The notes beneath the pieces are model-generated. The model saw nothing but the letters and a program-made list of their open reading frames with translations. It was not told the DNA's origin and made no database searches. Shown here one piece after another: positions 50,357-58,640 of a stretch of 64,000 nucleotides of DNA. The DNA is from a virus. Both the position numbers and the translations under genes were made by a program. Each line of letters starts with the position of its first letter. Position 1 is the first letter of the stretch. The DNA lies in the IMG/VR virus record IMGVR_UViG_3300010885_043803, positions 1 through 64,000 of that record; one strand, given 5' to 3'.

Positions 50357-51736
50357 ATGGATGTGCTAGTGCTCAGCGATACTAAGTTTGATGGACAAAA
50401 ATTGGCCGCAGGCTGGATTTACGACCTTGAAAGCAGTGACAGTCGAATTCACAAAGAAAAGGTGATTGAAAAAGCCTTGATGGCCGCAAAGTTAGGCAGT
50501 GCAGATGCACAATGTTTTTTGTTTAACTGTTACCAAGCATACAATCCATTTTATACTTTTAATGTTAAAAAAGTGCCTGACAGCAAAGGTAGAACCGGAT
50601 GCTTTAATCCTTGGACAAAATTTTGGGCCTTACTAGAAAGCCTTCGCACTCGCAGTGTCACTGGCGGCAATGCACGATCTGCCATTGCTGAACTCATGGA
50701 AGAGTTTGATAGTGATGAGTGGAATGATGTATGTGCCAGAGTAATCAAAAAAGACCTGCGCTGTGGCATTAGCGAAAAAACACTTAACAAAGTCCTGGGC
50801 AAAACCGAGTGGAAGATTCCCACATTCAGCTGTCAGCTCGCACAAGACAGTACAGACCAACCCAAAAAGCTTCGTGGCATCAAACGATTAGAAGTCAAGC
50901 TTGACGGTGTTCGTGTGATTGCAGTAGTTTCTGGTACCAGTATTGCACTGTATAGTCGCAATGGCAAAGTATTTGAAAACTTTCCACAAATTGAAGATGC
51001 TATTCGTGAACAACGCCGAGCATTTCAACATGGTCGAGGTACCGGCGGCAACTTTGTACTAGATGGCGAGATTGTGGGCGAAACTTTTCAACAGCTCATG
51101 CGCCAAGCACATCGTAAATCAGATGCTCAAACTGATGGTATGGTATATCATATTTTTGATATTATTCCGTTTGAAGCACTCAAAGAAGGCCATTGTAATT
51201 TACAACAACACAAACGAATTGAGTGGCTCGAAAGTGCTCGAAACGCACTAGCAGAAGAGACTAGTTGTTTGCGCATCATGAATGGGCTTAATGTAGATTT
51301 AGACACTGGCGAAGGGCATGACATCATGCGGCGTTTTGCTGACGATGCTGTAGCCCAAGGCTTTGAAGGAATCATGATCAAAAGCATGGATGCACCGTAT
51401 GAATGCAAACGCAGTGATTTTTGGATGAAATGGAAGCCCACCATTACAGTGGACTTAAATATCATTGGCGTTGAAGAAGGCACAGGTCGTAACCTGGGCC
51501 GATTAGGTGCAATTGTTTGTGAAGGAGTTGATAATGGACGTCGTATTAATGTTAATGTTGGCAGTGGTTTGTCTGATAGCGATCGTGATGAATATTGGAC
51601 CAACCGGGATGACTTACTTGGCCACATTGTGGAAGTCCAAGCAGACGCAGTCACCCAAAACCAAGACGGAACATACTCATTGAGATTTCCACGCTTTTTG
51701 AGATTCCGTGATTTTGATCCAGGAGATAAAATTTGA
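50357..51736 (+). CDS. gp30: ATP-dependent DNA ligase (gp30-like)
   Basis: 459 residues. Seals nicks between Okazaki fragments. N-terminal DNA-binding domain (about 1-165), adenylation motif I KLDG with Lys181, motif III VLDGEI, motif IV EGIMIK, and motif V WMKWKP; OB domain to the end. GGAG site before the ATG; own consensus promoter. Confidence 0.95.
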   Translation: MDVLVLSDTKFDGQKLAAGWIYDLESSDSRIHKEKVIEKALMAAKLGSADAQCFLFNCYQAYNPFYTFNVKKVPDSKGRTGCFNPWTKFWALLESLRTRSVTGGNARSAIAELMEEFDSDEWNDVCARVIKKDLRCGISEKTLNKVLGKTEWKIPTFSCQLAQDSTDQPKKLRGIKRLEVKLDGVRVIAVVSGTSIALYSRNGKVFENFPQIEDAIREQRRAFQHGRGTGGNFVLDGEIVGETFQQLMRQAHRKSDAQTDGMVYHIFDIIPFEALKEGHCNLQQHKRIEWLESARNALAEETSCLRIMNGLNVDLDTGEGHDIMRRFADDAVAQGFEGIMIKSMDAPYECKRSDFWMKWKPTITVDLNIIGVEEGTGRNLGRLGAIVCEGVDNGRRINVNVGSGLSDSDRDEYWTNRDDLLGHIVEVQADAVTQNQDGTYSLRFPRFLRFRDFDPGDKI

Positions 51737-51978
51737 ACCAAGTATTTGTTAACACACTAAAAAATATACTGACCGAAAAGCTCACTAAAGAAGAATTCTT
51801 GGCCGAGCTTGAGCGCAGTCCCGATGAGTTTTGTTCTTTACGACTCAACGAGCTTGATGATTATTCCAAAGAAATTGTCTGGGAATGTATCAAGGTTATT
51901 GATAAAGAAAACTTCAATGGCACTGACGTTGAGTCCAAGTATAGCCGTTTAATAAGAGAACACTTTGGATTAGCATGA
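51733..51978 (+). CDS. small acidic helical protein
   Basis: 81 residues, TTG start overlapping the ligase stop (TTGA). Acidic helical sequence (KNILTEKLTKEEFLAELERSP). No family known; translated with ligase, so it may be a small replication accessory. Confidence 0.55.
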   Translation: MNQVFVNTLKNILTEKLTKEEFLAELERSPDEFCSLRLNELDDYSKEIVWECIKVIDKENFNGTDVESKYSRLIREHFGLA

Positions 51979-52250
51979 ACATTTGGATAGCAGTCCGTAA
52001 TCCTCTACGTCATCGGCCATTCCGTAATCTTTGGGTACGGAGTAAACAAGTTACCCAACACAAAGTTTGGGAAATTCAACTAAGTCAATATGCATATAAC
52101 TGCTTGGAGTTCCAAGCCAATCTTGCTTGGTGGGGAGAAGACCATGCCGGCCCCAGAATTACTATTAATATCTTTGGGTTAACTCTGGACATTTGCATGT
52201 ACGACACACGACACTGGAATGATGAAACCAACAGTTGGGCTACTCTCTGA
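51975..52250 (+). CDS. unknown small phage protein
   Basis: 91 residues, ATG overlapping the preceding stop. Basic N-terminus and a Trp/Asp/His-rich C-terminus (WWGEDHAGPRITINI, YDTRHWND) that looks like a conserved compact beta fold of phages. Function unknown. Confidence 0.6.
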   Translation: MNIWIAVRNPLRHRPFRNLWVRSKQVTQHKVWEIQLSQYAYNCLEFQANLAWWGEDHAGPRITINIFGLTLDICMYDTRHWNDETNSWATL

Positions 52251-53109
52251 TTTTGAACTGTCATCGTACAAGCATCGTCAAGAAGATTTTCTTTTACCAG
52301 ATACGCCAAGCACATGTTTGAATCGTAAACATTTTAAAACATATCCTCACAAAGTCAACTATACTTTTAACAGTCGTGGATATCGTGATAATGAATGGCC
52401 TGACTCTGCAAAAGAATTAACCGAGGCATTTTGGTGTATTGGTGATAGTTCAGTAATGGGCGTTGGTGCGCCTATTAGCCATTCATGGCCAGTTGTGCTG
52501 TCAGAGATGACTAATAAACGTTGTATCAACATAAGCATGCTCGGTGCCAGTAACGAATGGATTGCTCGGCAGGTCAATAAATTACTTGACCAACTAGAAG
52601 TTGATACTGTTGTGATATGTTGGAGTTATGTACATCGTCGTGAACAGGCGCTCCAACACGCACTTGAAGACTTGTGGGAAACTTTCTATGCATCTGTTAA
52701 AGATGCAACTTGGCCTGTTGTTGGTTTTAAAGAGTTTGACACATTGCCGGATAATATCAAACTTGAAATTAAACAACAGCATGACTTTGTTGGCTTTAGA
52801 GTAGAATCGCACTTGATGGATGAACATAGAATACTTGGTGGTGTTTGTGTAGATGAAGAACTGAATTTAATATTAACATTAAAGTTGATTCAAGAGATAG
52901 AACTACGCAAAGGTAATACCAAGATACTGCATACGTTTGTTCCAAATTTTATAAACAAGGAATATCACAGCAAGTTTGCGCAAATGTTTGAACGCATTAC
53001 TTCACAGTCAGTATTAGAAATTAAAAAAATAGATTTTGCCCGGGACTATCATCACTTTGATATTAAAACTTCTAGACAGTTTGCAAAGCAAATCGTGGGG
53101 AGACTCTAA
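52219..53109 (+). CDS. SGNH-like hydrolase
   Basis: 296 residues. FWCIGDSSVMG (about 71-81, Ser nucleophile), NISMLGASN (Gly/Asn block), VVICWSYVHRRE (third block position) and DYHHFDIKTSRQFA at the end (catalytic His-Asp area). Preceded by a segment naming an aromatic-rich N-terminal domain. Overlaps the previous gene by 32 nt and the next SGNH-like gene by 1 nt. Confidence 0.7.
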   Translation: MMKPTVGLLSDFELSSYKHRQEDFLLPDTPSTCLNRKHFKTYPHKVNYTFNSRGYRDNEWPDSAKELTEAFWCIGDSSVMGVGAPISHSWPVVLSEMTNKRCINISMLGASNEWIARQVNKLLDQLEVDTVVICWSYVHRREQALQHALEDLWETFYASVKDATWPVVGFKEFDTLPDNIKLEIKQQHDFVGFRVESHLMDEHRILGGVCVDEELNLILTLKLIQEIELRKGNTKILHTFVPNFINKEYHSKFAQMFERITSQSVLEIKKIDFARDYHHFDIKTSRQFAKQIVGRL

Positions 53110-53720
53110 TGAAAATACTAATAGTAGGTGACAGTTTTGCATCTGATTGGTCTATAAAGTACAAAGACTATCCGGGCTGGACAAACTTAATAGCAAATGA
53201 TTACGATGTAACTATTTTAAGCCAGCCTGGATGCGGGGAATACAAAATTCTCAAACAATTACAATCAGTTAACATTGATCGGTATGACTTGATTATAATT
53301 TCTCATACAAGCCCTGGTAGAATTCACACACCAAAACATCCTGTACATAGTCAAGACCTGTTGCATAAAAATTCAGATTTAATCTATACAGACCTTGAGT
53401 ATCATGCATTAAAATTTACAAATTTATTCAATAGCTCGTTGTCCACAGCACACGATTTCTTTGTGTATCACTACGATGAAGAGTATTATGATCACGTTTA
53501 TCAGTTACTACGTGACGAAATTACTAAATTGGTTGCATCCCGATCAACGCTGATAGTTAACCACCTGCCTTGCTTGTCCACTTACACCGGCAGCAACGTC
53601 TTGGATTTTTCCCCGATGCTTGAGACCCATCGAGGTATCATCAATCACTTTTCTCAACCTGGCAATCAAATAATTTATCAGGCTGTAAAAAAATACATAG
53701 AGCAATATTGTGCAACCTAA
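53109..53720 (+). CDS. SGNH-like hydrolase
   Basis: 203 residues. ILIVGDSFASDW (5-13), QPGCGEYKI (Gly block) and HFSQPGNQIIYQ near the end (His block). Smaller than its neighbour and lacking a clear Asn block. The two lie in tandem, overlapping by 1 nt, and probably act on the same acylated substrate (inference). Confidence 0.7.
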   Translation: MKILIVGDSFASDWSIKYKDYPGWTNLIANDYDVTILSQPGCGEYKILKQLQSVNIDRYDLIIISHTSPGRIHTPKHPVHSQDLLHKNSDLIYTDLEYHALKFTNLFNSSLSTAHDFFVYHYDEEYYDHVYQLLRDEITKLVASRSTLIVNHLPCLSTYTGSNVLDFSPMLETHRGIINHFSQPGNQIIYQAVKKYIEQYCAT

Positions 53721-54570
53721 AGATATAAAGTGGATCCATGTCGAAGCAAGTTCTAGGTGCAATGCCAGTTGCCCGGGTTGCTCACGAAACAACAATGGAT
53801 ACGGCACGAACCCAGCACTGATTGAAAAAGATATTGACATTGATCAGTACACTGATTTTATAAAACAGTTTCCCAGCCTTGAAGGCATACAGTTTTGTGG
53901 TAATTTGGGCGACCCCATTGCTCATCATGATTTTTTAAAATTAGTAGAAGTTTCAAAACCACTCTGTAAAAAAATACAAATACATTCCAATGGTGGTCTA
54001 AAATCAGCAACTTGGTGGGGCAAGTTGGCCGCATTACTGTCGGGCATAGAACATGACGTTTGGTTTGGGCTTGATGGGATCGGGGAAGTACATCAGCAGT
54101 ATCGTCAAGGAACCAACTTTGATCGTGTTATTGCCAATGCCACTGCATTTATCAATGCCGGTGGTTACGCCACTTGGCAATTTATACCATTCAAACACAA
54201 CGAACATCAGATCAAAGATTGCATGCGAATGAGCCAACGGCTTAAATTTAAAAAATTCAAGTTGATACGTTCGTTTAGGTCGGATCTTACCATGGTTAGA
54301 GACTGGCGTACCGGTGAGTATCTATACGACTTAGAGCCGTCTACTGTAACACAAAAAATATTTTTCAATCCAAAGAAACACCTGGTTGAGTTTGACCGTT
54401 GTATGCACTTGTCAATGCCCAGCATTTACTTGTCATCCACAGGAAAAGCTAGCACATGTTGTTATTTTGTTAACCATGTGTCATTTGATCAAGTTGATAA
54501 ACTGTTTGACAGCGTACAAATTGATCTGGCCAACCCTGACCCTGTGTGTTTGAGCAACTGTGGCTCTTGA
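53710..54570 (+). CDS. radical SAM protein (type B, copy 2)
   Basis: 286 residues, GTG start. C17-x3-C21-x2-C24 (CNASCPGC), CGNLGDP (GGEP-like), a core alpha/beta barrel and late Cys (RCMHL, STCCYF, VCLSNC). Very similar layout to the 32437 product but 50 residues shorter. Overlaps the SGNH stop by 11 nt. Confidence 0.83.
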   Translation: MQPKDIKWIHVEASSRCNASCPGCSRNNNGYGTNPALIEKDIDIDQYTDFIKQFPSLEGIQFCGNLGDPIAHHDFLKLVEVSKPLCKKIQIHSNGGLKSATWWGKLAALLSGIEHDVWFGLDGIGEVHQQYRQGTNFDRVIANATAFINAGGYATWQFIPFKHNEHQIKDCMRMSQRLKFKKFKLIRSFRSDLTMVRDWRTGEYLYDLEPSTVTQKIFFNPKKHLVEFDRCMHLSMPSIYLSSTGKASTCCYFVNHVSFDQVDKLFDSVQIDLANPDPVCLSNCGS

Positions 54571-54594
54571 CATAGCAAAATTTCTGTGTATAAT
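54567..54594 (+). promoter_or_regulatory. sigma-70-type early promoter
   Basis: TTGACA, 16-nt spacer, TATAAT. Predicted start at about 54601, on the ATG itself, a second candidate for leaderless early mRNA. Confidence 0.88.
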
Positions 54595-54600
54595 GTTGAC

Positions 54601-54858
54601 ATGGCTACATTGCACAGATTTAGAATTTATGTAAATTCAACCGCACAGTGGTATTCTGTTATGAATGAATGCCGTGATTGGTTTGGAAAAAATTGGAAAA
54701 CCCAGCCAAAAGTTCGCAAAAAATTAGAGACATGGCGCCGCCACAGTGGAGAGCCTATATGTGTGTGGTTTGAGGTTCCCGATGAACGATGGGCCACCTG
54801 GGTGTCGACTAAATTTGCACTAGAAGTTGTATCCGAAACACGCTTCAAGGACCGCTAA
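54601..54858 (+). CDS. unknown small early protein
   Basis: 85 residues from ATG 54601 (a GTG at 54586 lies inside the -10 box). Basic, Trp/Arg-rich (WFGKNWKTQPKVRKKLETWRRHSG), strand-containing. Looks like a small basic nucleic-acid-binding or host-interaction protein. The late promoter of the next gene starts within its end. Confidence 0.65.
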   Translation: MATLHRFRIYVNSTAQWYSVMNECRDWFGKNWKTQPKVRKKLETWRRHSGEPICVWFEVPDERWATWVSTKFALEVVSETRFKDR

Positions 54859-54861
54859 ATA
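54854..54861 (+). promoter_or_regulatory. late promoter motif GCTAAATA
   Basis: Ends exactly 6 nt before the ATG at 54867; overlaps the preceding stop codon. Confidence 0.62.
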
Positions 54862-54866
54862 ATTTA

Positions 54867-56378
54867 ATGATCTTGACTATACTAATGTTTGTGGTGGCAC
54901 TATGTCTAAGCGCAGTGGCCGCTTTTTATTCCATTGTGGGCTTGACCGCAATCTTTGCCGCCGCTGTCATGCCCATTGTTCTCATGGGCAGTATCCTTGA
55001 AGTAGCCAAACTCACAGTCACAGTGTGGTTACACGAGCACTGGGATCGAGCTCGCTGGTTAATGAAGATTTATCTGAGCACAGCAGTGGTAGTGCTGATG
55101 GTAATCACCAGCATGGGCATCTTTGGCTTCTTAAGCAAAGCTCACAGCGATCAAAGCATGGTGTCGGGAGATGTGCAAGCAAAAATTGCAGTTTACGATG
55201 AGAAAATTAAAACATCACGAGAGAACATAGATGCAAACCGCAAAGCACTTAAACAAATGGATGAGGCAGTGGACCAAGTCATGGCAAGAAGCACTTCAGA
55301 AACGGGTGCAGATAAAGCCGTGGCTCTCCGTAGGACGCAACAAAAGGAACGTCAGCGTCTCCTTGCTGAAATTGAAGCCGAACAGAAAAGAGTTAGCGTA
55401 CTTGCTGAAGAGCGAGCGCCGATTGCCGCCGAGGTTAGAAAAGTAGAAGCCGAAGTAGGACCAATAAAATATATCGCCGCATTAATTTACGGTGATAACA
55501 CTGATACTAACATGCTTGAAGCCGCGGTTCGTTGGGTCATTATATTATTGGTCATTGTGTTTGACCCTTTGGCTGTGATGATGTTGTTGGCCGCAACTGA
55601 AAGTCGTAAATGGTTGCGTCAAGATCAAACAAAACCTAAATATGAACAAGATGATGGCCCGTTGACTCAAGAGCAAGTTGAACAAATAAAAGAATCCACT
55701 AAAGAAGATTTGCCCATTGGTGAACTAGTAATCAAGGATGAACTATTTCCATCAGACCCATCACCCCCGGGATGGATGTACAACACTACCACAACAACAT
55801 ACCCATCCACTGAAGAAGAAGTTGAAGAATTAAAAACCGAATTTGATCGTAGCAAACATGCATACCTTGATCAACAATTTCAACCCTTTGAAAACTTACA
55901 GCCAATGGCACATCGTCCTGAATCAGAAAATGAATCAGATACTGTAACAGACGATGAACATGATTTAGAAGATAATGACGCAGTCAAGCAAGCCAAGTCA
56001 CAGTGGAAGATAGATAATCCGGGTGAAACTTTAAAAGAACAGCGTCGATTATTTGAGCGTGGAATCATTGATCGACTGCCTTGGGAAGACTACTTGCCAA
56101 ACCCAGCAGTTGGTAATGTGCCGTTTGGTGAGAAATTCCCAACTGCGCCTGCACGTGGAGATATGTTTACACACGTTGGTTATGTACCTTCTAAGTTGTA
56201 CAAATTCAATGGTGAAAAGTGGATTGAAATTATCAAAGACACTACAGATCAATATACATACAATCAGTCTTATATTGATTATTTGATCAATGCTGTTAGC
56301 AGTGGCCATTATGATGCAGACCTTTTAACCGAGGGCGAACAAGCCCAAATTGAATCTCGTTTACAACAGGACAATTAA
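54867..56378 (+). CDS. large membrane protein with coiled coil
   Basis: 503 residues. Three N-terminal membrane helices (about 1-22, 24-46, 68-90), a coiled coil (about 100-205), a fourth helix (about 222-243), and a long acidic cytoplasmic tail. The tail ends with a small beta motif (FTHVGYVPSKLYKFNGEKWIEI). No family recognised, but this type occurs in T4-like phages. Located in front of clpX with 1-nt overlap; may be a membrane anchor or sensor of the takeover module (inference). Confidence 0.7.
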   Translation: MILTILMFVVALCLSAVAAFYSIVGLTAIFAAAVMPIVLMGSILEVAKLTVTVWLHEHWDRARWLMKIYLSTAVVVLMVITSMGIFGFLSKAHSDQSMVSGDVQAKIAVYDEKIKTSRENIDANRKALKQMDEAVDQVMARSTSETGADKAVALRRTQQKERQRLLAEIEAEQKRVSVLAEERAPIAAEVRKVEAEVGPIKYIAALIYGDNTDTNMLEAAVRWVIILLVIVFDPLAVMMLLAATESRKWLRQDQTKPKYEQDDGPLTQEQVEQIKESTKEDLPIGELVIKDELFPSDPSPPGWMYNTTTTTYPSTEEEVEELKTEFDRSKHAYLDQQFQPFENLQPMAHRPESENESDTVTDDEHDLEDNDAVKQAKSQWKIDNPGETLKEQRRLFERGIIDRLPWEDYLPNPAVGNVPFGEKFPTAPARGDMFTHVGYVPSKLYKFNGEKWIEIIKDTTDQYTYNQSYIDYLINAVSSGHYDADLLTEGEQAQIESRLQQDN

Positions 56379-57565
56379 TGATATCTCCCATTGATATTTG
56401 CAGTTTTTGCGGCAAACACAAGGACAGTGTACAAAAATTAATAGTCAGTGACACCGTGGCCATTTGCAATGAATGTGTTGACTTGTGCCGGGACCTTCTC
56501 AAAGATATTGTACCCACAGAAGAAGTTGAATCTGCCATTGATCGTTCAGATCCCAGGATACTAAAAAAATATCTAGATGAATATGTTATTGGGCAAGACT
56601 CGGCCAAGGTTGTTCTTGCAGTAGCAGTCATTAATCATTACAAGCGACTACAACGCAAAGAAACAGATCCCGAAGTTACAAAAGCCAATATTCTCATGCT
56701 TGGCCCCACTGGTTCGGGCAAAACATTGTTGGCACGTACAGTGGCCAAATATCTTGATGTACCTTTTGTTATTGCCGACGCCACAAGTATTACTGAAGCA
56801 GGCTACGTGGGCGATGACGTTGAAATGCTTATTGCTCGTTTGTATGCGGCATCGGGTAACAGTGTAGAAAAAACACAACGTGGAATTGTGTTTGTTGATG
56901 AAATTGATAAAATTGCTCGCAAAGGCGAAAGCGCAAGTATTACCCGTGATGTGTCGGGTGAAGGCGTGCAACAAGCATTGCTCAAGCTAGTTGAAGGTAC
57001 TGTTTGCCGTATTCCGGCAACAGGCAACCGTAAGCATCCCAATAGTGACATGATTGAAATTGACACAGCTAATATTTTGTTCATTGCCGGCGGTGCATTT
57101 GTTGGGCTAGATTCAGTGATTCGCAGTCGAGTACATGGATCATCTATTGGGTTTAGTAGTCTGGTAACTAAAAATATCGAAGTTAACCTTGCCGACGTTA
57201 GCCCCGACGACTTGGTTAAATTTGGCATGATCCCTGAGTTTGTAGGACGTTTTCCGGTTGTGGTAAGTCTCAATGAGCTTGATCGTGCTGACTTGAATCG
57301 AATACTAGTAGAGGTAAAGAACAATTATATTGAGCAATATCGATGGTTATTTCAGCAAGACAACGTGGACTTTGAAATTACAGAAGATGCACGTTTTGCC
57401 TTGGTTGATCGAGCTATGACCACTGGCACTGGAGCTCGAGCATTGCATAGTGAATTGGAGAGAGTTCTATTACCGCACATGTTTGATCTAGCACGTTATC
57501 GCAATGATGGTATCAAGACCCTGGTCATTGATCAGCAGTTGGTAAATAATCCTAAAGCACTTTAA
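56378..57565 (+). CDS. clpX: ClpX-type AAA+ unfoldase
   Basis: 395 residues. Unfolds tagged proteins for ClpP or remodels complexes. Zinc-binding domain Cys8, Cys11, Cys30, Cys33; Walker A GPTGSGKT (109-116); pore loop GYVG (142-145); Walker B FVDEID (172-177); RKH loop R218-K219-H220; ClpP-docking IGF at 257-259; C-terminal GARALHSELE. All functional parts look intact. No clpP is seen in the window, so it could use host ClpP. Confidence 0.96.
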   Translation: MISPIDICSFCGKHKDSVQKLIVSDTVAICNECVDLCRDLLKDIVPTEEVESAIDRSDPRILKKYLDEYVIGQDSAKVVLAVAVINHYKRLQRKETDPEVTKANILMLGPTGSGKTLLARTVAKYLDVPFVIADATSITEAGYVGDDVEMLIARLYAASGNSVEKTQRGIVFVDEIDKIARKGESASITRDVSGEGVQQALLKLVEGTVCRIPATGNRKHPNSDMIEIDTANILFIAGGAFVGLDSVIRSRVHGSSIGFSSLVTKNIEVNLADVSPDDLVKFGMIPEFVGRFPVVVSLNELDRADLNRILVEVKNNYIEQYRWLFQQDNVDFEITEDARFALVDRAMTTGTGARALHSELERVLLPHMFDLARYRNDGIKTLVIDQQLVNNPKAL

Positions 57566-57579
57566 CGAAAGGATATATC

Positions 57580-57801
57580 TTGAAATTACATGGTAGAGCT
57601 GTAATAGTTTCAGACGGTAATGTAGAAAAAGCACTGCGCAAGTTTAAAAAGAAGATTGCAACTTCTGGGTTGTTGCAAGATCTAAGGGACAAAGAATTTT
57701 ATGTAAAACCCACGACACGCCGTAAAACACAAAAAAGTCTTGCTAAAAAACGTTGGGAACGCTATGTCAACGGCCAACAACTCCCGCCAAAATTGTTTTA
57801 A
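57580..57801 (+). CDS. rpsU: ribosomal protein bS21
   Basis: 73 residues. Family signature of S21: ALRKFKKKIATSGLLQDLRDKEFYVKPTTRRK, then a basic C-terminal helix. TTG start with AAAGG 9 nt before; no ATG in frame. bS21 sits by the anti-Shine-Dalgarno of 16S rRNA and is exchangeable, so a phage copy could enter host ribosomes and favour phage mRNAs (established for several phages at genome level; here inference). Confidence 0.9.
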   Translation: MKLHGRAVIVSDGNVEKALRKFKKKIATSGLLQDLRDKEFYVKPTTRRKTQKSLAKKRWERYVNGQQLPPKLF

Positions 57802-58055
57802 TGTATATTGAGTTTGAATTGCCCAACAGCAATGTGTCAACTTACGTAGCAGACCAACAATTATCTCGGGCACTAGTTGAGTGGTCAGAAAAATACAATA
57901 TTCCTTACACTACCAAATTGGTCAAACTCAAAAAAAGAGTAACATTTAACGAAGATCGTTACTATGAGTTTTTTATACTAACTTGGGTACCAAAAACAAA
58001 ACATAGTTTTTGGCTAAACTACCGAGTGATACGTGACCTAAATAACAAACTTTAA
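57801..58055 (+). CDS. unknown small protein
   Basis: 84 residues, TAATG-coupled to bS21. Alpha/beta with an aromatic-rich C-terminus (YYEFFILTWVPKTKHSFW). Not recognised. Coupling suggests coexpression with bS21. Confidence 0.65.
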   Translation: MYIEFELPNSNVSTYVADQQLSRALVEWSEKYNIPYTTKLVKLKKRVTFNEDRYYEFFILTWVPKTKHSFWLNYRVIRDLNNKL

Positions 58056-58071
58056 CATAGTTTTCGCGTAT

Positions 58072-58079
58072 AATAAATA
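58072..58079 (+). promoter_or_regulatory. late promoter motif AATAAATA
   Basis: Part of TATAATAAATA, which also holds a sigma-70 -10 look-alike without a -35 box. Predicted start 58085, inside a stem-loop. Confidence 0.62.
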
Positions 58080-58083
58080 ACAA

Positions 58084-58107
58084 TGTAGCGCCGATGGTCG
58101 GGCTACA
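58084..58107 (+). other. 5' leader stem-loop of the Hsp20 mRNA
   Basis: TGTAGC/GCTACA outer and CCGA/TCGG inner stem with a 3-nt loop and one bulged G, starting at the predicted mRNA 5' end. Confidence 0.55.
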
Positions 58108-58142
58108 CTTATAGTCAACTTGCTTATTAAAGGAGAAATGAC

Positions 58143-58589
58143 ATGACTAAAATCACATCTTTTGATCTAACCCCCTTCTACCGTACATCAATTGGCGTAG
58201 ACCGCTTGTTTGATCGTATTATCAACCAAATTGATAATACGGCTACAGCAGGCACTAACTATCCCCCATACAATATTGTAAAAACTGGTGAGCATACCTT
58301 TGAACTACAATTAGCATTGGCTGGGTTTACACAAGGCGAAGTTGAAATCACTGTCAAAGATGGTGTAATTTCAATCACGGGCGAGAAGAAAACTTCAAGT
58401 CTGCCCGAAGGACATGAGTACTACTACCAGGGTATCAGTGCTCGTAAGTTCTTCCGTAGTTGGCCTTTGGGTGATTACGTGGAAGTTGTTGACGCTTTGA
58501 TGCGTGATGGTATTTTAACTGTTCGTCTTGAACAACGAGTACCCGATGCCATGAAACCGAAAACAATTGAGATCGCATATCAAAACTAA
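58143..58589 (+). CDS. Hsp20/alpha-crystallin small heat-shock protein
   Basis: 148 residues, IbpA-like. ATP-independent holdase. N-terminal FDRIINQI region, alpha-crystallin domain (about 42-135: LALAGFTQGEVEITVKDGVISITG, ISARKFFRSWPLGDYVEV) and a C-terminal I-x-I motif (I142-E-I144). Strong AAAGGAG site and structured leader; likely abundant late in infection. Confidence 0.93.
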   Translation: MTKITSFDLTPFYRTSIGVDRLFDRIINQIDNTATAGTNYPPYNIVKTGEHTFELQLALAGFTQGEVEITVKDGVISITGEKKTSSLPEGHEYYYQGISARKFFRSWPLGDYVEVVDALMRDGILTVRLEQRVPDAMKPKTIEIAYQN

Positions 58590-58596
58590 ACTTTAA

Positions 58597-58604
58597 CGTA
58601 AATA
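58597..58604 (+). promoter_or_regulatory. late promoter motif CGTAAATA
   Basis: Predicted start 58610 falls in the GC-rich stem-loop 58608-58623. Confidence 0.55.
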
Positions 58605-58607
58605 CAC

Positions 58608-58623
58608 GGGGGCTTCGGCCCCC
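58608..58623 (+). other. GGGGGC-TTCG-GCCCCC hairpin
   Basis: Six GC pairs closed by a UUCG tetraloop, an exceptionally stable RNA hairpin. No T-run follows, so it is better read as the 5' cap-like structure of the clpS transcript, or as a 3' end for hsp20, than as a classical terminator. Confidence 0.7.
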
Positions 58624-58640
58624 ATTTAAAAGGATTCGAA

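Noticed and set aside
56803-57324. 173-codon open frame antisense to clpX
   Set aside because: Ser/Thr/Leu-rich shadow frame with no ribosome site, inside a fully conserved clpX.
58069-58074. TATAAT that could be a sigma-70 -10 box before hsp20
   Set aside because: No acceptable -35 box at 16-18 nt; the overlapping AATAAATA late motif explains it better.
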